A stretch of 8,705 nt of DNA from Bacteroidetes bacterium ADurb.Bin302. GTDB lineage: Bacteria > Bacteroidota > Bacteroidia > Bacteroidales > Paludibacteraceae. Location of the stretch: the NCBI GenBank assembly GCA_002069025.1, contig MWBK01000175.1, forward strand, positions 1-8,705, in the 5' to 3' direction. The notes under the pieces are model-generated. The model did not search any database. It was not told the origin of the DNA and saw only the letters and a list, made by a program, of their open reading frames with translations. Below, piece by piece: positions 1-6,529 of the stretch (position 1 is the first letter of the stretch; every line of letters starts with the position of its first letter). Made by a program: the position numbers and the translations under genes.

Positions 1-1
1 A

Positions 2-352
2 AACCAAATTTCTGATTTAAAGCAAAAAAATTATGATGCAACTCAACCTTACCTTATCAATGTAGGATTAGGCGCTTCAGATTTATCTACCCGATATCCA
101 TGGACGCAAGCACTTCGTGTAACAGGCTATGTTGTGAACACGGGGTCACTACCAGCATATAATGCAAAATTACATGTTGTTGTATACTTTGCAAGTGGCG
201 CTAAAGCAATTGATACAGAAATTTCCTTAGGTAGCGGGATTATTAGTAGCAATAGCCAAGTAGATGTAAACGTTGACATACCCTATTCTGGGGGGTCCTC
301 AATTGTTGCATCATCTGCAAGTCTAACTCCCAAATGGACAGTTGCCCCATAA
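2..352 (+). CDS. C-terminal end of a probable extracellular beta-sandwich (FxLYD-like) protein, 5' truncated by window
   Basis: The frame is open from the left edge to a TAA at 350-352, so this is the last 116 codons of a longer gene; the in-frame GTG at 134 is probably internal. The visible protein begins with a short hydrophilic stretch (ISDLKQKN) that could be the end of a coiled coil. An all-beta segment follows: LRVTGYVVNTGSLPAYNAKL, then a strand-rich tail (HVVVYFASGAKAIDTEISLG, VDVNVDIPYSG) ending in WTVAP. The order 'G-x-V-x-N-x-G ... A-x-N ... V-x-x-Y' with a closing P-x-W-T resembles FxLYD/CARDB-like domains that end many archaeal surface proteins after a coiled coil. There are no cysteines and no C-terminal membrane segment in the visible part. 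Family assignment comes from pattern memory only. The cellular location is inferred from the style and from the neighbouring envelope genes. Confidence 0.6.
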   Translation, partial: NQISDLKQKNYDATQPYLINVGLGASDLSTRYPWTQALRVTGYVVNTGSLPAYNAKLHVVVYFASGAKAIDTEISLGSGIISSNSQVDVNVDIPYSGGSSIVASSASLTPKWTVAP

Positions 353-368
353 TTAGATTCATTTATGC

Positions 369-388
369 CTCTTTTCTTTTACTTTTTG
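369..388 (+). terminator. Pyrimidine/T-run terminator after the left-edge gene
   Basis: A pyrimidine-rich tract with T4, T4 and T5 runs lies 17-36 bases after the TAA at 352. Archaeal RNA polymerase terminates at T-runs without needing a hairpin, and the next gene converges from the other strand, so termination here is expected. I see no stem. Confidence 0.45.
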
Positions 389-467
389 TGGATATTAAAT
401 AAATGGTTTTTTCGCAGGTATTATAACATGTGGTTGCTCTTCATTTTTATATATGTAATTTAAATTG

Positions 468-2747
468 TTATTTTATAAATGCGCGGTTAACTTTGAATAT
501 ACTTACATCATTATTTCTAAAAATGCAACTAAAATATTGATTATTATTAAACCTTGGAACGGGGTCTGAAGAAGTGGCGACAACATATGATATGTTCCAC
601 ACTTTTATTGCATCTAGAGCATCAAAAAAGGTAATTGTTTCATCGGAAATTATGTCAAAATATGTATTGTAATTAATTGAAATTAGCCTATTTATTTCAT
701 CATCTTTTTCTATAGCGTTAATTGGAGTTGTGCCAGTATAAAATTCCATTTCTCTTTTTATTGTTCCACCAAGATTATTTACAAGTTCAAATGTATCTGG
801 GTTCTCAATAAGTGTTATATTATTATTAATATTTTGTTCGTTAGGAAAAATTATTTGGCTAAGTATTTTTGCACTTAAATCAACAAATACGATATTTCCT
901 TCTTGTTGGATTACTCGTCCCCTTGAAAGGAAAGGAAAATGTAGCCAATCAAAATTTAATCCTTCAATTTTACTTTCTAAACTAATGGAAATTTTTGCAA
1001 ATCGTATTCCCTTATAGCTTGTTATTGAGGTAGTGAAAATATATGCGTCATTTTCTCTAATTATTTCAATCTTCGCCGATTTTGAGTCGTAATTTATATG
1101 TGTGCTATTTATCGGTACATCTGAAAAACTAGTATAATTTGATGTATTGTTGTATCTATATAGAATATTGATGTCTTCGTCTTTGAAGAAGAAAAACGGG
1201 TAGACAATAGATGAATTGGTTATTTTTGTTGTAATTTCAAAATTATTTGCATTATTCAGTTGCTTGTTGTGGTTAATATGAATTATTCCATTATCAATGA
1301 AATAGTCAGAACGTAATAGATTTCTCGCTATTGCTGCTGCTTCAAGTTCATGAGATAACATCAAATGTTGTGGTGGTACTGCACTTAAAGTTGGTCTTTG
1401 AGCAAAACCTGCAATCCACCAACCATATTCTGCATTTGCAACAAATACTGAGTTGTTGAGTGTATTTGCCTTAATCCATTCTATTGCTTCGTAACCATCG
1501 CTGGTCATTACTTGATAATATGATGCAAATTCTGCTCCTTGATTGGGTTTAATTAGAAGTGGCGTAAAAAATATGGCTGTACTTATTAAGCTGAAAATTA
1601 GAAAGAAATTTAAAAATCTCAATATTTTGGCAGAGCATCTTTTTTGTATAGTTGTTCTTATGTTGTTTTTTGTTGCTTTAAAAGCTGTTTGTGATGCCAA
1701 TTTTATTGTTTTTAAAATTATCACGCGTGTCCTTTCGATAAATAATGCTAAACAGATGATTAATGGAAAATTTAGAAAATATAAAAAACGGCTATAGTCT
1801 AAATATATGCCGGCGATATGGCTTTGTGTCATAATTGTCGGAACTGCTATCCATGATGCGAATAGGACTGCTGGGAGTGTAAAATATTGTTTCTTGTATA
1901 GTTTTGAAATTATGAAAAAAAACATGATAGGTAAAATCAGTAATAATATATTTTCAACAGGGATGGCTTTAGTTTCAAGTAATGCGAGTTTTGTTTCTAA
2001 TACTGCTCCAGTAACCGAGCCTTCTGAACCAAAATGGACAAAAATGTATTTGACCATATAAGGTGAAATTATTAATAGTCCAAGTGCTAACGATGGTATC
2101 CAAAAAGTTATTTTTTCTTTTAATTGTGCTATTTTTTTTGACATCAATGCCAATATTGATGCTAATAACACAATTGCGCTAAAATTTAGTGCACTAAATG
2201 TATGGGTTAAAAATAATGATGCGAGAAGCAAGGAAGCGACTATGAAATAGTTCCTTTTAGCAAAATTTGTTTCTTGCAGATAGAGATTTGCAATAATTGA
2301 AATTAAGAATAAGGCAACAATGTTTGAATATCCCCCCCAAGATAACATTTCGATATCACCTGCACATAATATGACTAAAAATGATCCAATAAGTGCAGCC
2401 GTTTCGTTCCAAATTCTTTTTAAAATCAAAAATGTGGATAATACCATTAATGCTGAAAAAAATGCAATAACAATAGAGTGGCAAACATAATCAGGTAAAT
2501 TTGTAAATGCTTTAATTAAGATAATGAAAATGTGGTAATTTGGGTTTGTTGCTGCTAATCCGCCTCCCATATGATAGTAATTTGAAAAGAAATCTGTATT
2601 GTGCATAAGCGAATTTATGAAACTTTCGTGTTGACCGATATCTGCGCCTGGGGGATAAATATTTACATTTAATAATAGAAGCCGATAGGCAAATGAAAAC
2701 ACAAAAAATAACAATACTGCTATGTTTTTTTGTGTTTTTTCAATCAC
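468..2747 (-). CDS. Multi-pass membrane protein, probable GT-C-type glycosyltransferase
   Basis: About 11-12 hydrophobic helices fill roughly residues 9-398, followed by a soluble, strand-rich C-terminal part of about 360 residues. The first loop after helix 1 has PPGADIGQHE (D36, H40, E41); an acidic residue in that loop is the usual catalytic position in GT-C enzymes such as STT3, PMT and ArnT. Just after the last helix, around residues 419-448, comes YEAIEWIKANT...YGWWIAGFAQRPT. This 'residue-wise lipid-linked sugar transferase' style segment is common at the start of the soluble part in archaeal STT3/PMT-like proteins. I do not see a clear WWDYG motif, so calling it oligosaccharyltransferase would be too strong. 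The likely role is adding sugars to surface proteins from a lipid-linked donor at the outer face of the membrane. Start: the frame extends to a TTG at 2789 with no ribosome site. GTG at 2747 is preferred because AGGAAGT lies 6 bases before it and it begins just ahead of helix 1, giving 759 residues. The gene converges on the left-edge gene and diverges from the anchored surface protein. Confidence 0.6.
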   Translation of the reverse strand: MIEKTQKNIAVLLFFVFSFAYRLLLLNVNIYPPGADIGQHESFINSLMHNTDFFSNYYHMGGGLAATNPNYHIFIILIKAFTNLPDYVCHSIVIAFFSALMVLSTFLILKRIWNETAALIGSFLVILCAGDIEMLSWGGYSNIVALFLISIIANLYLQETNFAKRNYFIVASLLLASLFLTHTFSALNFSAIVLLASILALMSKKIAQLKEKITFWIPSLALGLLIISPYMVKYIFVHFGSEGSVTGAVLETKLALLETKAIPVENILLLILPIMFFFIISKLYKKQYFTLPAVLFASWIAVPTIMTQSHIAGIYLDYSRFLYFLNFPLIICLALFIERTRVIILKTIKLASQTAFKATKNNIRTTIQKRCSAKILRFLNFFLIFSLISTAIFFTPLLIKPNQGAEFASYYQVMTSDGYEAIEWIKANTLNNSVFVANAEYGWWIAGFAQRPTLSAVPPQHLMLSHELEAAAIARNLLRSDYFIDNGIIHINHNKQLNNANNFEITTKITNSSIVYPFFFFKDEDINILYRYNNTSNYTSFSDVPINSTHINYDSKSAKIEIIRENDAYIFTTSITSYKGIRFAKISISLESKIEGLNFDWLHFPFLSRGRVIQQEGNIVFVDLSAKILSQIIFPNEQNINNNITLIENPDTFELVNNLGGTIKREMEFYTGTTPINAIEKDDEINRLISINYNTYFDIISDETITFFDALDAIKVWNISYVVATSSDPVPRFNNNQYFSCIFRNNDVSIFKVNRAFIK

Positions 2748-2918
2748 TATTTTACTTCCTGCTAAACGTGGATGAGAGTATTTTAGCAAATTAGATTTGA
2801 ATGAACTAAATTAATTTTGCGCAGTAAACCGTTGTAAACTGTTATACTTTGTTAGAATCATGTTAAATTTAATAGATTTGTTGGTTTTTGTCAATTATGT
2901 TCTTTGAATTGTAGAAAG

Positions 2919-2928
2919 CTTTTATATG
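2919..2928 (+). promoter_or_regulatory. Candidate TATA box for the anchored surface protein
   Basis: CTTTTATATG is preceded by a purine-rich GTAGAAAG that could serve as BRE. An archaeal start site about 25 bases downstream would fall near 2950, giving a short leader of about 18 bases that still contains the ribosome site GGTGTT at 2959-2964, just before the ATG at 2968. Called from sequence pattern only. Confidence 0.45.
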
Positions 2929-2967
2929 TTGAATGAGCAAATAGTCAAAAGCTAGTTTGGTGTTGGA

Positions 2968-4485
2968 ATGAAATTAAATCTTTCACATACATTAAAAATT
3001 ACATTTCTTATCCTATTGATTCTCGGAATTTCGCTGCAATCAGTAGTGATTTGTGCTAATGGGCAATATAGTCCTAGATATTCTTTAAATGTGCAAGTCA
3101 ATAACTATGCTGGTGGTACGACTTCTCTTACTGGAACAACTTATTATGATCCGGGTGTTTCAGTTCAGATAACAGCTAATCCCAATGCTGGTTATGTGTT
3201 TAATGGTTGGTATTTGAACGGAGTATTTCAAAACAAGCTTTCGACTATTACAATAACTATGCTTCAAAATAATGTTCTTTCAGCTTCATTTAGTCAACAA
3301 ACTATGTCTTTACAACTTACAGTTGATCCTATAGTTGGCGGAACAACTAATCCTCCTGTTGGTACTTTATTTTTTGCAGCTGGAAATACCGTTGAGGTTA
3401 CTGCAACCCCTACCTCGGGGTATTTCTTTAATGGTTGGTATTTGAATGGGGCATTTGTGGGAACAAATGATAGGCTACTCGTTACAATGGATGGTAATAA
3501 ACAATTAGTTGCCTACTTTGGTACTTCTCCAGTTACACCACCTCCGTCCCCTTCTCCATCTCTTTCGCCTTCTTCTTCTCTGTCTCCTTCTCCATCTCCC
3601 TCGACTTCATCTTCACCTACGCCCACTCCATCCTCATCTCCAACACCTACACCATTGCCTACTGCTGCCCCTGTTGTATTGCCTCCTGCTACTTTGGATG
3701 TTTCTGTTGATAGCTCATCAGCATATTCAGGATTGAGTACAAAAATTGGCGGTAAATTATCTGCTAATGGTATGGGTTTACCAAATACTGGTATTCTATT
3801 GTATCTTAGCATATCTGGAGGTGCATCTTGGGATGTTTTATCATTTGTAAATACTGATTCAGATGGTAAATTTACCGTTTCATGGCAGCCATCTGTAACA
3901 GGTAACTATCTTCTTAATGCTACTTGGTTAGGTAACTCGGAATATTCAATGACAAGTAAAATTGTGAACTTTGCATTAACGGCTTATAAAGAAGAAAGTG
4001 TCTTTTCAGTAACATCTAACTCAACACTATCTGGTCTTGTGTTTGATTCAGAAAACAAGCTATTGCGATTTACTGTGTCTGGACCTTCTGGTACTAATGG
4101 TTATGTGAATGTAGTAATTCCAAAAAGTTTGCTTGCTAATATTGCTAATTTGGATGTGTTGCTAGATGGTAATCAATTACAACATAGCTATGTTTCTCAA
4201 GAAGACTCTTGGATTGTATTTTGCACATATTCACACAGTACTCACGATGTTTATATACGGTTGGATTCTGTTTCAACAATTCCATTTGCCTCGCCATCGC
4301 CGTCATCTTTGCTGACTTCATCGCCGTCATCTTTGCTGACTTCATCGCCGTCATCTTTGCTGACTTCATCGCCGTCACCTTCTAATGAAAACAATATTTC
4401 ATCGATGCTGCCAAATATTTTGCTGGGCATAATAATTGTTGTGGCCGTAGTTGCCGTTGTATTTTTCCTTCTAAAGCAAAGATAA
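2968..4485 (+). CDS. Secreted, C-terminally anchored surface protein with two InlB-like repeats and an Ig-like domain
   Basis: Layout of the 505 residues: a signal peptide at about 1-30 (KLNLSHTLK, then a hydrophobic core, cleavage near ICANG). Two divergent InlB B-repeat-like domains follow at about 38-109 and 114-185, each with the hallmark GY.FNGWYLNG and a closing ASF/AYF strand. Next are a Ser/Pro/Thr linker at about 187-240, a Big/Ig-like beta domain at about 242-338 (LSAN...LPNTGILLYLSISGG...TGNYLLNATWLG), and a second beta domain at about 345-435 (FTVSGPSGTNGYVNVVIPKS...LDGNQL). A second Ser/Pro linker made of SPSSLLTS repeats (about 440-472) leads to a transmembrane helix at about 482-502 ending in KQR. 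The protein is probably held on the outer face of the membrane and is rich in potential O- and N-glycosylation sites, which fits the divergent GT-C-like gene. Its ligand is unknown. ATG at 2968 is supported by GGTGTT just upstream. Confidence 0.75.
   Translation: MKLNLSHTLKITFLILLILGISLQSVVICANGQYSPRYSLNVQVNNYAGGTTSLTGTTYYDPGVSVQITANPNAGYVFNGWYLNGVFQNKLSTITITMLQNNVLSASFSQQTMSLQLTVDPIVGGTTNPPVGTLFFAAGNTVEVTATPTSGYFFNGWYLNGAFVGTNDRLLVTMDGNKQLVAYFGTSPVTPPPSPSPSLSPSSSLSPSPSPSTSSSPTPTPSSSPTPTPLPTAAPVVLPPATLDVSVDSSSAYSGLSTKIGGKLSANGMGLPNTGILLYLSISGGASWDVLSFVNTDSDGKFTVSWQPSVTGNYLLNATWLGNSEYSMTSKIVNFALTAYKEESVFSVTSNSTLSGLVFDSENKLLRFTVSGPSGTNGYVNVVIPKSLLANIANLDVLLDGNQLQHSYVSQEDSWIVFCTYSHSTHDVYIRLDSVSTIPFASPSPSSLLTSSPSSLLTSSPSSLLTSSPSPSNENNISSMLPNILLGIIIVVAVVAVVFFLLKQR
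3199..3446 (+). repeat. Internal duplication encoding the two InlB-like domains
   Basis: The 20-mer TTTAATGGTTGGTATTTGAA occurs identically at 3199-3218 and 3427-3446, offset by 228 bases (76 codons), and encodes FNGWYLN in both domains. The surrounding protein sequence is only moderately alike. Identity here is therefore either conservation of the core motif or local gene conversion after an old tandem domain duplication. Confidence 0.8.
4297..4377 (+). repeat. 24-bp tandem repeat, about 3.4 copies, inside the surface-protein gene
   Basis: Three identical 24-base units at 4297-4320, 4321-4344 and 4345-4368 are followed by a partial copy (TCGCCGTCA, 4369-4377). Each unit encodes SPSSLLTS, so copy-number changes stay in frame and only lengthen the stalk next to the membrane anchor. 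The perfect identity of the copies suggests recent expansion. Confidence 0.95.
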
Positions 4486-4503
4486 ATATGCAGATAACTT
4501 GCC

Positions 4504-4520
4504 ACTTTTTATTTTTTTGT
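4504..4520 (+). terminator. T-run terminator after the surface-protein gene
   Basis: CACTTTTTATTTTTTTGT, with T5 and T7 runs, starts about 20 bases after the TAA at 4485. This is a typical archaeal T-run terminator position. No stem is visible. Confidence 0.6.
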
Positions 4521-4952
4521 CCATATTCTCTCAATCTGATAAAACTTATCAAATAAAACTGTTAATTATTTTACATATATTAATTTTCATAAAAATTTCT
4601 TCTTATGATTTTTTCGAAATTTACATTTTCTTGTTAATAGTCTTCTGCCATCATTTTACCTTATAATTTCGGGCTTTAATGTATATGCTATGTGGCTCGA
4701 TGCATTTTACGATAAATTGTAAATAATTATCTATGGAGCAAACTTTTATTTTATTTAGTAAAGAGTGTTATTTGAGTATAGTCAAAAAGTAAATTAGTCT
4801 CTTGCAGTAATGAGGCTGCATTAAAAGGTCGCTTAACAACATTTATTAATGGTTATTTTTGCTCAGTTTAAGATTGAAAGTTGATGAGATGATAGATACT
4901 AACTATATCATTTTTACAACCAAATTTACTATACCTCTTTAACTATGCCTGT

Positions 4953-4991
4953 AAATTTTCCAGTAAATAGTACTATTTATATGGAAAATTT
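4953..4991. repeat. Nested inverted repeat (hairpin-forming)
   Basis: Outer arms AAATTTTCC (4953-4961) and GGAAAATTT (4983-4991) flank a perfect 16-base palindrome, TAAATAGTACTATTTA (4964-4979). Only two bases on the left and three on the right separate the two layers, so nearly the whole 39 bases can pair. No T-run follows directly, and the nearest gene end is more than 450 bases away, so a terminator role is unlikely. It could be part of an RNA, a protein-binding site, or a relic of a small mobile element. Confidence 0.75.
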
Positions 4992-5032
4992 TGCTGTGAA
5001 TTTTAATTTTTGTCTCTACACCGGGCAAGATA

Positions 5033-5068
5033 TTCAGTAAAAATTCGAAACATTATGGGCTTACTGAA
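5033..5068. repeat. 8-bp inverted repeat with 20-base loop
   Basis: TTCAGTAA (5033-5040) and TTACTGAA (5061-5068) are perfect complements. They lie 42 bases after the nested hairpin, so the two could belong to one structured element. Alone, an 8-bp AT-rich stem with a 20-base loop is weak. Confidence 0.5.
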
Positions 5069-5410
5069 AATAGGTAATCAAAAAGAATAGCCATTCATAT
5101 AACAGGTTTTTATGTTGCTATGTAAGGTGCGTGTGGATAGATGATACTTATTTCATTAAGTGTTCTTCTTGATGGTAAATGTACATTAAATGTAATTATA
5201 GTTGATGACACTGTTATTTAGATTGATTTTTTTAGTTTCCTATTTGAAGGTGTTGTTCTTGTAGGCACCCACTTTTTGAGTAGGCAATAAAAGAAATCTA
5301 ATCAGTTCTGACTTGAACTATATTTACTGTAAACGTATTATATTACAAAAATCTCAAACAGTTATTGTCTTGAAACAAGTTTTTTTCTGAACCTATCTGA
5401 AAAATCATAT

Positions 5411-5457
5411 ATTATAGCTAAATGGTTCGCTTGTCCATAGAATTATGGCTAAATTGG
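5411..5457. repeat. Imperfect direct repeat of about 15 bases
   Basis: ATTATAGCTAAATGG (5411-5425) recurs as ATTATGGCTAAATTGG (5442-5457), differing by one substitution and one inserted T and offset by 31 bases. It lies about 160 bases upstream of the ferredoxin gene. It may be chance in AT-rich sequence or a pair of regulator sites. Confidence 0.35.
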
Positions 5458-5612
5458 CAAAAACCAACACTTGACTTTTCGAATAAACTCTATCTAACTC
5501 AATAATGTAATAATTAAACAAATGGTGTTTTATTTTTTCGAAATAGATAATACTCTCCAATCCAATAGTATCTTTAGTGATTTTATAGCCTATTTATTGG
5601 AGGATTTATAGT

Positions 5613-5837
5613 TTGAAATATCAAATTATTGTGAACCGAGATGGCTGTATAGCCTGCACTACTTGTTACATGATGGATTCAACTCATTATGAAAGTGATG
5701 CATCAGGAAAGTCCCAAGTCGTTGGCGGAACAACCAATGGCACCTCAGAGGGAACATTCGAAGACGAAAACATTGCTGAAGCACAGACAGCTGCAGATTC
5801 CTGCCCCGTAAGTGTAATAACAGTCGCCAAGCTCTAA
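5613..5837 (+). CDS. Single-cluster [4Fe-4S] ferredoxin
   Basis: This 74-residue cytoplasmic electron carrier has C12-x2-C15-x2-C18 near the N-terminus and C64-P near the C-terminus, the four ligands of one [4Fe-4S] cluster. The second motif that would be found in a two-cluster bacterial-type ferredoxin is absent; the middle (about 28-50) is a Gly/Thr/Ser-rich linker instead. Length and layout match the monocluster ferredoxins of archaea and Bacillus/Thermotoga. In archaea such proteins typically carry electrons from 2-oxoacid oxidoreductases to hydrogenases or other enzymes; the partner cannot be told from this sequence. Start: TTG at 5613, fixed by a strong ribosome site GGAGGAT at 5599-5605, seven bases upstream. 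A thioredoxin-like gene follows on the same strand after about 80 bases, so a shared redox role is possible but unproven. Confidence 0.88.
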   Translation: MKYQIIVNRDGCIACTTCYMMDSTHYESDASGKSQVVGGTTNGTSEGTFEDENIAEAQTAADSCPVSVITVAKL

Positions 5838-5918
5838 CACATTCATTTAATAGCATATTGTATTTGCTAAAAGCAGCAAATCTTTAAACTATGTATCTAT
5901 ATTTTTGGTGTGAGAACT

Positions 5919-6248
5919 ATGATCAAGGTGGAAGATGAACAGGGTCTTTCAAGCCAGCTAGAGGCTAACCAGAACCGTGACGTGATTGTGCTATTTTACT
6001 CAACTTGGTGTCCATATTGTCGTAGCTTCCAACCTATCTTTGAAAACTACGCAGAAAACTCAACATCAGAAGTCTACGTGAAAATTCCCCTAGATGAAGA
6101 TGAAAATCCTCTCTGGGACAAATATTCCTTAGATGCAGTGCCATCAGTTTTACTATTTCGAAATAACCAAATAATAAAAAGACTTGACTGTGAACGCGGA
6201 GTAGGTCTTAACGAAGCCAAATTTCGCAACTGGTTAGAAAAACCTTAA
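5919..6248 (+). CDS. Thioredoxin-like thiol-disulfide protein (WCPYC active site)
   Basis: This 109-residue protein has one thioredoxin fold: strand VIVLFYS, active site W30-C-P-Y-C34, and the cis-proline loop AVPSVLLF with P75 facing the active site. The final strand/helix region is RNNQIIKRLD...FRNWLEKP. No signal peptide or membrane helix is seen, so it acts in the cytoplasm, reducing protein disulfides or forming part of a redox relay. The CPYC dipeptide is more like glutaredoxin or archaeal Grx-like thioredoxins than the CGPC of classical thioredoxin, which may shift its redox potential. Start: the frame extends to GTG at 5910, but ATG at 5919 is preferred because GGTG at 5907-5910 sits eight bases before it. 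No thioredoxin reductase is nearby; its electron donor is unknown. Confidence 0.85.
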   Translation: MIKVEDEQGLSSQLEANQNRDVIVLFYSTWCPYCRSFQPIFENYAENSTSEVYVKIPLDEDENPLWDKYSLDAVPSVLLFRNNQIIKRLDCERGVGLNEAKFRNWLEKP

Positions 6249-6321
6249 CCGCCTTAATCTTCTTACCAATATTTGTCTACAAACTCAATAATACGTGTTG
6301 GTAATTGGAGTTAATTATTGG

Positions 6322-6349
6322 TCAGTATTGTTTTTTAACTGATATTTTT
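6322..6349 (+). terminator. Stem plus T-run terminator after the thioredoxin-like gene
   Basis: TCAGT (6322-6326) pairs with ACTGA (6338-6342) around a T6-containing loop, and TATTTTTG follows. This lies about 75 bases after the stop at 6248 and more than 175 bases before the next gene. The T-runs are probably the working part; the stem is short. Confidence 0.4.
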
Positions 6350-6464
6350 GACTCTTGAGCTAATTAATAGAATAATTTGGTTAATTCACTTTAAATTGTC
6401 AAATTTCAAGGTTTAATGAGGTGAATAATCATTAAAATTGGCTACATTTGCAATCTAAGACTAA

Positions 6465-6478
6465 GGGAAAGATATTTA
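6465..6478 (+). promoter_or_regulatory. Candidate BRE/TATA for the deoxyhypusine synthase operon
   Basis: GGGAAAGATATTTA combines a purine-rich BRE-like part with a TATA-like ATATTTA. A start site about 25 bases downstream, near 6500, would give a leader of about 30 bases before the ATG at 6530. A second candidate, CTTTAAAT at 6389-6396, would start transcription near 6419 and give a leader of about 110 bases containing an unused GAGGTGA at 6418-6424. Confidence 0.4.
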
Positions 6479-6529
6479 CCTCTTTATGTCTGAAGTATTG
6501 GATAAATCAATTTCATAGGCGAAGTTTTG

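Larger units (their letters stand above)
4521..5598. other. About 1.1-kb intergenic stretch without a credible gene
   Basis: This stretch is strongly AT-rich, with stops in all frames. The only short frames look random, for example MILISLSVLLDGKCTLNV, read from an ATG near 5141 and stopping after 26 codons. I found no tRNA, rRNA, CRISPR array, transposase remnant or clear C/D-box guide. What it does hold: two inverted repeats (4953-4991 and 5033-5068), a small TGCAG/CTGCA stem at 4803-4820, a repeated 13-mer ATTTTTTCGAAAT at 4608-4620 and 5532-5544, and an imperfect direct repeat at 5411-5457. An unrecognised non-coding RNA is possible but not shown. Confidence 0.6.

Noticed and set aside
1543..2061. 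Two plus-strand frames of 84 codons inside the membrane-protein gene
   Set aside because: They are antisense shadows of a long, well-formed multi-helix protein and have no ribosome sites or recognisable motifs.
2747..2789. TTG at 2789 as the start of the membrane-protein gene
   Set aside because: There is no ribosome site before it, whereas GTG at 2747 has AGGAAGT at ideal spacing just ahead of the first helix; the longer form cannot be fully excluded.
3509..3812. Leu/Pro/His-rich and Gly/Glu/Asp-rich frames over the Ser/Pro linker
   Set aside because: Their odd composition is what the SPSP linker codons give in other frames or on the other strand.
4297..4377. Possible CRISPR array
   Set aside because: The 24-base units adjoin one another with no spacers and are in frame within a gene.
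4145..4505. Minus-strand frames with MTAMKSAK or DGDEVSKD repeats
   Set aside because: They are antisense readings of the 24-bp tandem repeat in the surface-protein gene; periodicity is inherited, not evidence of coding.
4875..5215. C/D-box guide RNA suggested by TTGATGA-like motifs near 4880 and 5200
   Set aside because: No matching CTGA box at the expected distance and no paired C'/D' boxes.
5141..5290. Possible small gene MILISLSVLLDGKCTLNV... in the gene-free stretch
   Set aside because: It stops after 26 codons, has no ribosome site, and continues only by reading through a stop.
5366..5387. CTTG-AAA-CAAG stem followed by T7 as an intrinsic terminator
   Set aside because: Only four base pairs, and no gene upstream on that strand within about 900 bases.
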